A DNA stretch of 64,000 nucleotides. Origin: Vibrio sp. DW001 (GTDB lineage Bacteria > Pseudomonadota > Gammaproteobacteria > Enterobacterales > Vibrionaceae). The notes under the pieces are model-generated. The model was not told the DNA's origin and ran no database searches. It was given only the letters and a program-made list of their open reading frames with translations. How positions within the stretch are numbered: the first letter of the stretch is position 1; the number at the start of each line of letters is the position of its first letter. A program made the position numbers and the translations under genes. The stretch covers positions 1,550,001 through 1,614,000 of the forward strand of contig NZ_CP091975.1 in NCBI RefSeq assembly GCF_029016285.1, given 5' to 3'. Below are positions 58,238 to 64,000 of this stretch, one piece after another.

Positions 58238-59034
58238 TGTGACGGTTTTACGATTGAAACAACAGATCAAAAACAGCGAATTAATAGAGTCAAACAGCGT
58301 CAAGGACGAATACTTCAGAGATTACTCAGATTTGCCGCTGTTCATTTCAAATTTTGAACATACTGAGAATAGAATGCACGAGAATAATGAATGAAAATGA
58401 ATTTGTTTAGAGAATAAATCACTGATTAAAAACTTGTTACATAGGAATCATTCTATTTTTGAGTCGTACGTCACCTTTTGATTTGATTTAGAGTGTTTGC
58501 ACTAATTTTTATCGTAAAGGTGCTATTAATCAATTGGTTAGAGCAATTAAGTTTGCAATAATATAGACTACAAAAATTTTAACTGGTCTGAGGAGGAGTC
58601 GGCTTCACGTCAGACGATTGTATCAAAACGCGACCTCGGGTAACCTGCTCATCCATTAACCGAATCAGCTGGTTTTCATTGGGAATGCTAATCAATTTCC
58701 TTGGAGAACTTCAGCCCGTAACCTCAGTAGAATTATTATGGACTTTGCTTTAGTTTTTGAAAGCGCCGCAACAACTTATCTAATGTTAACAATATGTTAG
58801 CACTAGTTTGCATGTGCGATACAATCCACGAATTCAGTATGACATTTCCGCTTGTCATTATATGACCAGCGTAATCCCATTCAAGCCTTTGAATTTAAGA
58901 CGGTTACCTAGCCGAAGCAAGCCTCCTGTATTTCTGTGCTTCTTCTTGGTTGCTTCTATCTATAACTTTTTCGCTATTTTATCCCTGCCCGAAATTATGA
59001 CACCTGCTTTGCGGTTGTCCAGTGGAGCCTCATT
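58238..59034. promoter_or_regulatory. Divergent pfaE-pfaA control region
   Basis: About 800 bp, AT-rich, without a clear gene. It contains a FadR-like half palindrome at 58581-58597 and, at its right end, a short overlapping frame that ends on the pfaA start (see separate entry). GGAG seven bases before the ATG at 59035 is a strong pfaA ribosome site. The pfaR regulator gene seen before pfaA in Shewanella is not present here. Confidence 0.55.
58581..58597. promoter_or_regulatory. FadR-like operator upstream of pfaA (one good half)
   Basis: AACTGGTCTGAGGAGGA matches the FadR operator pattern AnCTGGTCnGACnnGTT at most positions of the left half (CTGGTC-GA), but the right half is poor. FadR links fatty-acid breakdown and synthesis, so a site here is plausible, not proven. 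Confidence 0.35.
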
Positions 59035-59038
59035 ATGA
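58808..59038 (+). CDS. Possible small leader peptide overlapping the pfaA start
   Basis: A frame from TTG at 58808 or ATG at 58861 (58 residues, MTSVIPFKPLNLRR) ends with a TGA that overlaps the pfaA ATG as ATGA. It has one hydrophobic stretch (FLCFFLVASIYNFFAIL). Such overlap suggests translational coupling, but there is no family match and no strong ribosome site, so it could be chance. Confidence 0.3.
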   Translation: MHVRYNPRIQYDISACHYMTSVIPFKPLNLRRLPSRSKPPVFLCFFLVASIYNFFAILSLPEIMTPALRLSSGASL

Positions 59039-62000
59039 GCCAAACCTCAAAATCAACATCCGATTCGCAACAAGATATGCGACTTAACAAACGCCTTAAA
59101 GATACGCCTATTGCTATCGTCGGTATGGCGAGCATATTCGCTAATTCCCGTTACTTGAATAAATTCTGGGATCTTATCAGTGAAAAAATTGACGCAATAA
59201 CCGACATTCCCGAATCACATTGGCGTGCCGAAGATTATTATGATTCAGATAAGAGCACACCTGATAAATCATACTGTAAGCGCGGTGGCTTCATACCAGA
59301 TGTGGACTTCAATCCAATGGAATTTGGCCTACCGCCAAACATTCTAGAGTTAACGGACACATCACAACTATTATCATTGATTGTCGCCAAAGAAGTGTTG
59401 GCGGATGCAAAGCTTCCGGAAAACTATGATAGAGATAAAATCGGTATCACATTAGGTGTCGGTGGTGGTCAGAAAATAGCCCAAAGCCTCAATGCTCGTT
59501 TGCAATATCCGGTATTGAAAAAAGTATTCAACAGCAGTGGAATTAGCGACCAAGATAGCGAGATGCTGATCAAGAAGTTCCAAGATCAGTACATCCATTG
59601 GGAAGAGAATTCATTCCCAGGCTCTCTTGGAAACGTTATTGCTGGACGTATTGCCAACCGATTCGATCTGGGCGGAATGAACTGTGTGGTTGATGCCGCT
59701 TGTGCTGGTTCTCTTGCCGCGTTGCGTATGGCGTTGTCTGAATTGGTTGATGGTCGCAGTGAAATGATGATTACGGGCGGCGTGTGTACGGATAACTCGC
59801 CAACCATGTACATGAGCTTCTCTAAAACACCTGCTTTTACCACCAATGAGACGATTCAACCCTTTGATATCGATTCGAAAGGAATGATGATCGGTGAAGG
59901 TATAGGAATGATCGCTCTGAAACGTCTTGACGACGCGGAAAGAGACGGCGACCGTATCTATTCCGTTATTAAAGGCATAGGCGCCTCTTCAGACGGAAAA
60001 TTCAAGAGTATTTATGCACCGCGACCTGAAGGTCAGGCGAAGGCACTTAAGCGCGCCTATGATGACGCAGGTTTTGCGCCACATACGTTGGGCTTGTTAG
60101 AGGCACATGGTACGGGCACGGCTGCCGGTGATGTGGCTGAATTTAATGGCTTGAACTCTATCTTTAGTCAAGGTAACGAGAATAAACAGCACATTGCATT
60201 AGGTTCGGTAAAATCTCAGATTGGTCATACGAAGTCTGCCGCTGGGACTGCAGGTTTAATCAAGGCCGCACTTGCATTGCACCACAAAGTGTTACCCGCC
60301 ACAATCAATGTGACGAGTCCCAATCCCAAGCTAAATATAGAAGATTCGCCTTTCTACTTAAATACCCAAACTCGACCTTGGATGAGACAGGCAGATGATA
60401 CGCCTCGACGTGCTGGTGTAAGTTCATTCGGTTTTGGTGGCACCAACTTCCATGTTGTTATGGAAGAGTACACACCTGAACACGCTCGTGGTGATAAATA
60501 TCGCCAACGTCAGGTGCCGCAAACAATATTGTTAAGTGCTGTTACGCCGAATACACTTCTCGCAAACTTGAAAGAAATATCAACGGATATTTCTAATCAA
60601 AAAACAACCTTAAAAACGCTTGCTGGCATCCATGGTATTCGTAGTATTGACGTAGGCCATGCGCGTTTGGGTATGGTCGTTAACTCTGATGAAGAGCTTC
60701 TGGTTCAGTTGAATCAATCCATCTCATTGCTTGAAGACCAATCAAAATCACACTGGCAACTGCCGAGTGGAACAAGCTATCGTGATTCGGGCTTAGTAAG
60801 TAAAAACGGCACTGCGAAAGTAGCGGCTCTGTTCGCAGGTCAAGGTTCTCAATACCTCAATATGGGTTCGGATTTAGCCTGTCATTTCCCAGAAATGCGT
60901 CAACATTTGGCGAATGCAGATAAAGTATTTAGTCAAAATAAGAAGACACCACTATCTCAGGTTCTTTTTCCTATTCCTGCTTTTAATAGCCAAGACATTA
61001 CCACTCAAGAAGCCACACTAACCAATACCTCAAATGCACAGAGTGCTATCGGTGTGCTTTCTATGGGTCAATATGAGTTGATGACTCAAGCTGGTTTTAA
61101 ACCAGACATGATCGCCGGACACAGTTTTGGTGAGTTAAGTGCATTGTTTGCTTCCGGTACGATATCCCAAGAAGATTATTACCAACTGGCTTTCGCTCGC
61201 GGTGATTCTATGGCAGCAACGCCACTAGAAGGTGACAGCGGTACCATGTACGCCGTGATTCTCGACGCGGATAAGTTGGCCGAGGTGGAAAAAACAATCG
61301 GTGCATTTGATGGTGTGAGTATCGCTAATTACAACGCACCCACACAGTTAGTGATTGCAGGACCGACAGACAATGTTCAACGAGCAGCAACAGCGTTAAC
61401 GGAGCAAGGGTTCAAAGCAATACCATTACCTGTTTCTGGTGCATTCCATACCCCGTTGGTGGCTCACGCACAGAAACCATTTGCGGCGGCGATTGATAAA
61501 ACGACATTCAATACGCCAGTATTACCGCTTTATTCCAATGCAACGGGTGTGCTTTATAAGAATGATGGCAAAGTCATTAAGAAAGCGTTTAAGCAACATA
61601 TGTTGCAATCTGTCCGTTTCAGCAGCCAACTTGAATCAATGTACCAAGCTGGCGCACGCGTATTTGTAGAATTTGGTCCAAAAAATATCCTGCAGAAACT
61701 GGTCGAAAAAACGCTGACCAACAAGCCGGATGAACTCTATACCATCAGCCTGAATCCGAACCCCAAAGGTGATCATGATCTGCAGCTGCGTTTGGCTGCG
61801 GTTCAATTGGCTGTTGTTGGCATTTCGCTAGAGACGGTCGATCCTTATCAAGCTGAATTAGCTAAACCGGGTGCGATGTCACCAATGAACATCAAACTGA
61901 ATGCGGCGAACCACATCAGTGCCTCGACACGAGCGAAAATGGCCGCGTCATTAGATGCAGGCACGGTCAGCAAACAAACTGAAATCGTAGAGAAGATTGT

Positions 62001-64000
62001 GGAAAAAGAAGTGATTAAAACCGAAATTCGCGAAGTGGCTGTAGCGGTAACTCCAGAAACAACACAAGTTATTTCGCAGCAGAATACTAAGACAAGCGAA
62101 CCAGTAATAACAACGCACAATGTGATGTCGCAAGCAGAATCTCCACAACCATTCGCTTTATCGATTCCGAATGCTGATGCGTCATTGCAGGCCTTCTTTA
62201 CAGCGCAACAACAAGCCGCAGCGCTTCATCAGCAGTTCCTTGCTATTCCACAGCAATACGGTGACACCTTTGCGACGCTTATGACCCAACAGGCTCAAAT
62301 GGCGGCGACGGGCGTTGCTATCCCTGATTGTTTGCAGCGTTCAATGGAAATGTTCCATCAACATCAAGCCGAAACATTAAAAGCTCACGCACATTACCTA
62401 GAGCTTCAGTCGATCAACAATAGCTCTGCATTAGGGCTGTTGAGTTCAAACTCTAGCGTTGCACCTGCGGTAACGGTGATAGATACGGGCGTTCCAGCAC
62501 CAGTGATGACACCAGTAAAATCCGTCGCGGTTTCTCAACCCGTGGTGTCGGCGCCAACTCCTGTTAAATCTGTGGCTCCCGTCCAAGCCGCCGCACCAGT
62601 TCAATCTGTGACTCAGGCCCAATCGGTGGCCGTTCAACAAACCATTGTACCGATTCAAACATCCGATGCTGAGAAAGTGATGCTGGAAGTGGTTGCCGAT
62701 AAAACGGGTTACCCAACTGAAATGCTCGATCTTGAAATGGATATGGAAGCTGATTTAGGTATTGATTCTATTAAGCGTGTCGAGATATTAGGTACCGTTC
62801 AGGATCAAATACCTAATCTACCGGAACTTAACGCAGAAGATTTGGCCGAGTGTCGTACATTGGGCGAAATCGTCAGCTATATGAATGGTAAGTTGGGCGC
62901 TCAATCGCCATCTGGGACTGTTGAAACACCCGCTATAAACACTCAGGTAACCGTTGCCAACGCTTTAACAGCCACTCAAATTCAAACAACCATGCTGGAA
63001 GTAGTTGCAGACAAAACGGGTTACCCAACAGAGATGCTCGATCTTGCTATGGACATGGAAGCGGATCTCGGTATTGATTCTATTAAACGTGTAGAAATCT
63101 TAGGTACGGTTCAGGACCAACTGCCTGATTTACCTGAGCTTAACCCTGAAGACTTAGCTGAATGTCGTACTTTAGGCGAAATCGTTGACTATATGAATGG
63201 ACAACTGGCGAAAGTCAGTCCGTCGATAGGGGCTCCAGCATCAGCACAGACGAACGGTTTAACTGCAGAACAGGTTCAGGGCACCATGCTTGAGGTTGTT
63301 GCAGACAAAACGGGTTACCCGACTGAGATGCTCGATCTGGCCATGGATATGGAAGCTGATTTAGGTATCGATTCTATTAAGCGTGTTGAAATCTTAGGCA
63401 CGGTTCAAGACCAACTTCCTAGCTTACCGGAGCTCAACCCTGAAGATTTAGCCGAATGCCGTACCCTAGGTGAAATCGTTGACTATATGAACAGCAAGTT
63501 ATCGTCGGTAGCGGTGGTTGATAGCACATCGACTCCGGTTGCAGATGATGGCGCAACGCATTTAGACGCGGCTCATGTTCAAAGTACTATGCTAGCCGTC
63601 GTCGCAGAAAAAACAGGTTACCCTTCAGAGATGCTGGAGTTAACCATGGATATGGAAGCCGATTTAGGTATCGATTCTATTAAGCGCGTTGAGATATTAG
63701 GTACCGTCCAGGATCTACTTCCTGACTTACCCGAACTAAACCCAGAAGACCTTGCCGAGTGTCGTACTTTGGGCGAGATTGTTGATTACATGAACAGCAA
63801 GTTACCTTCCGTTCCCGTTGTTACTGCGGTTGCAATGGCGACTGAAATGACATCAACACCCATGACGAACAATACGGTCAATCAATTAAATGCGGCTCAT
63901 ATACAAAGCGTCATGTTAGCCGTTGTTGCTGATAAAACGGGTTATCCTGCCGAGATGCTTGATCTTGCCATGGATATGGAGGCTGATTTAGGTATCGACT
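59035..64000 (+). CDS. pfaA: PUFA synthase subunit PfaA, 5' part: KS - AT - tandem ACPs (runs off the right edge)
   Basis: At least 1655 codons are visible. The start MSQTSKSTSD has a GGAG ribosome site and matches Photobacterium PfaA. Ketosynthase about 20-460: active Cys223 in DAACAGSL, HGTGT and the second His in KSQIGHTKSAAG. Acyltransferase about 595-900: Ser697 in GHSFGELSA. A Pro/Val/Gln-rich linker leads to tandem acyl carrier domains, each with LGIDSIKRVEILG; phosphopantetheine serines are residues 1245, 1349, 1447 and 1548, and the window ends at the first base of the fifth serine codon. The KR domain lies beyond the edge. It elongates EPA/DHA-type chains with PfaB-D. Confidence 0.97.
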   Translation, partial: MSQTSKSTSDSQQDMRLNKRLKDTPIAIVGMASIFANSRYLNKFWDLISEKIDAITDIPESHWRAEDYYDSDKSTPDKSYCKRGGFIPDVDFNPMEFGLPPNILELTDTSQLLSLIVAKEVLADAKLPENYDRDKIGITLGVGGGQKIAQSLNARLQYPVLKKVFNSSGISDQDSEMLIKKFQDQYIHWEENSFPGSLGNVIAGRIANRFDLGGMNCVVDAACAGSLAALRMALSELVDGRSEMMITGGVCTDNSPTMYMSFSKTPAFTTNETIQPFDIDSKGMMIGEGIGMIALKRLDDAERDGDRIYSVIKGIGASSDGKFKSIYAPRPEGQAKALKRAYDDAGFAPHTLGLLEAHGTGTAAGDVAEFNGLNSIFSQGNENKQHIALGSVKSQIGHTKSAAGTAGLIKAALALHHKVLPATINVTSPNPKLNIEDSPFYLNTQTRPWMRQADDTPRRAGVSSFGFGGTNFHVVMEEYTPEHARGDKYRQRQVPQTILLSAVTPNTLLANLKEISTDISNQKTTLKTLAGIHGIRSIDVGHARLGMVVNSDEELLVQLNQSISLLEDQSKSHWQLPSGTSYRDSGLVSKNGTAKVAALFAGQGSQYLNMGSDLACHFPEMRQHLANADKVFSQNKKTPLSQVLFPIPAFNSQDITTQEATLTNTSNAQSAIGVLSMGQYELMTQAGFKPDMIAGHSFGELSALFASGTISQEDYYQLAFARGDSMAATPLEGDSGTMYAVILDADKLAEVEKTIGAFDGVSIANYNAPTQLVIAGPTDNVQRAATALTEQGFKAIPLPVSGAFHTPLVAHAQKPFAAAIDKTTFNTPVLPLYSNATGVLYKNDGKVIKKAFKQHMLQSVRFSSQLESMYQAGARVFVEFGPKNILQKLVEKTLTNKPDELYTISLNPNPKGDHDLQLRLAAVQLAVVGISLETVDPYQAELAKPGAMSPMNIKLNAANHISASTRAKMAASLDAGTVSKQTEIVEKIVEKEVIKTEIREVAVAVTPETTQVISQQNTKTSEPVITTHNVMSQAESPQPFALSIPNADASLQAFFTAQQQAAALHQQFLAIPQQYGDTFATLMTQQAQMAATGVAIPDCLQRSMEMFHQHQAETLKAHAHYLELQSINNSSALGLLSSNSSVAPAVTVIDTGVPAPVMTPVKSVAVSQPVVSAPTPVKSVAPVQAAAPVQSVTQAQSVAVQQTIVPIQTSDAEKVMLEVVADKTGYPTEMLDLEMDMEADLGIDSIKRVEILGTVQDQIPNLPELNAEDLAECRTLGEIVSYMNGKLGAQSPSGTVETPAINTQVTVANALTATQIQTTMLEVVADKTGYPTEMLDLAMDMEADLGIDSIKRVEILGTVQDQLPDLPELNPEDLAECRTLGEIVDYMNGQLAKVSPSIGAPASAQTNGLTAEQVQGTMLEVVADKTGYPTEMLDLAMDMEADLGIDSIKRVEILGTVQDQLPSLPELNPEDLAECRTLGEIVDYMNSKLSSVAVVDSTSTPVADDGATHLDAAHVQSTMLAVVAEKTGYPSEMLELTMDMEADLGIDSIKRVEILGTVQDLLPDLPELNPEDLAECRTLGEIVDYMNSKLPSVPVVTAVAMATEMTSTPMTNNTVNQLNAAHIQSVMLAVVADKTGYPAEMLDLAMDMEADLGID

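Noticed and set aside
59586..59859. Minus-strand open frames inside pfaA and similar frames inside other large genes
   Set aside because: They are antisense shadows of well-identified proteins, with no ribosome sites and no family signatures.
62665..64000. Regular repeats of about 300 bp that might look like a repeat array
   Set aside because: They are the in-frame tandem ACP domains of pfaA, with the LGIDSIKR motif in each.

Overview
The window looks like chromosomal DNA of a marine gammaproteobacterium of the family Vibrionaceae (Vibrio or Photobacterium type). The evidence is the protein content: HrpA, YgiQ, MetR, HslJ, GltS and DUF4250 in Vibrio-like form, a very large set of c-di-GMP and sensory genes, and at the right edge the start of a polyunsaturated fatty acid (PUFA) synthase locus that closely resembles that of Photobacterium. 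GC content is moderate with AT-rich intergenic stretches. I see no rRNA, tRNA, CRISPR array or prophage.

Layout. 1-4.8 kb: a 5' fragment of an unknown minus-strand gene, the helicase gene hrpA and a small outer-membrane barrel. 4.8-6.1 kb: an apparently intact IS3-family element with two reading frames joined by a -1 frameshift signal. 6.1-9.4 kb: a minus-strand operon of a class III aminotransferase, a beta-keto acid cleavage enzyme and a TAXI-type periplasmic receptor, probably an uncharacterised amino-acid catabolic route. 9.8-18 kb: a GGDEF/EAL protein, ygiQ, an unknown membrane protein, DUF4250, metR with a MetJ operator, hslJ and a DUF1289 protein. 18-24 kb: a complete agmatine deiminase pathway in two divergent arms (aguA and an amino acid permease leftward; carbamate kinase, a TetR regulator and putrescine carbamoyltransferase rightward). 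24-28.5 kb: two overlapping orphan solute-binding proteins, DoxX, a YgiD-type dioxygenase and a second DUF1289 protein.

28.5-36.1 kb holds signalling genes: a giant hybrid histidine kinase with periplasmic Venus-flytrap domains, directly preceded by an HD-GYP response regulator gene, and a chemoreceptor with its extra domain at the C-terminus. 36.4-45.1 kb: DUF4136 lipoprotein, AEC transporter, alpha/beta hydrolase, PAS-EAL-CBS protein, gltS, a patatin-like lipoprotein and a small His/Asn-repeat secreted protein. 45.2-46.4 kb is a scar: the 3' end of an alkyl sulfatase gene (with an 8-bp duplication) abuts a LysR gene that has lost its start, best explained by one deletion across a divergent gene pair. 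46.4-49.6 kb: a membrane HD-GYP protein with an inserted solute-binding domain and an enlarged HD-GYP domain. 50-56.7 kb: a LysR regulator followed by a three-gene RND efflux operon (adaptor, pump, outer-membrane channel).

56.9-64 kb: the PUFA locus. A hot-dog thioesterase (Orf6-like), a convergent Sfp-type phosphopantetheinyl transferase (pfaE) and pfaA, whose KS, AT and at least five tandem ACP domains are visible before the window ends in the serine codon of the fifth ACP. PfaE would load the ACPs, PfaA (with pfaBCD presumably beyond the edge) would build EPA or DHA, and the thioesterase may release it.
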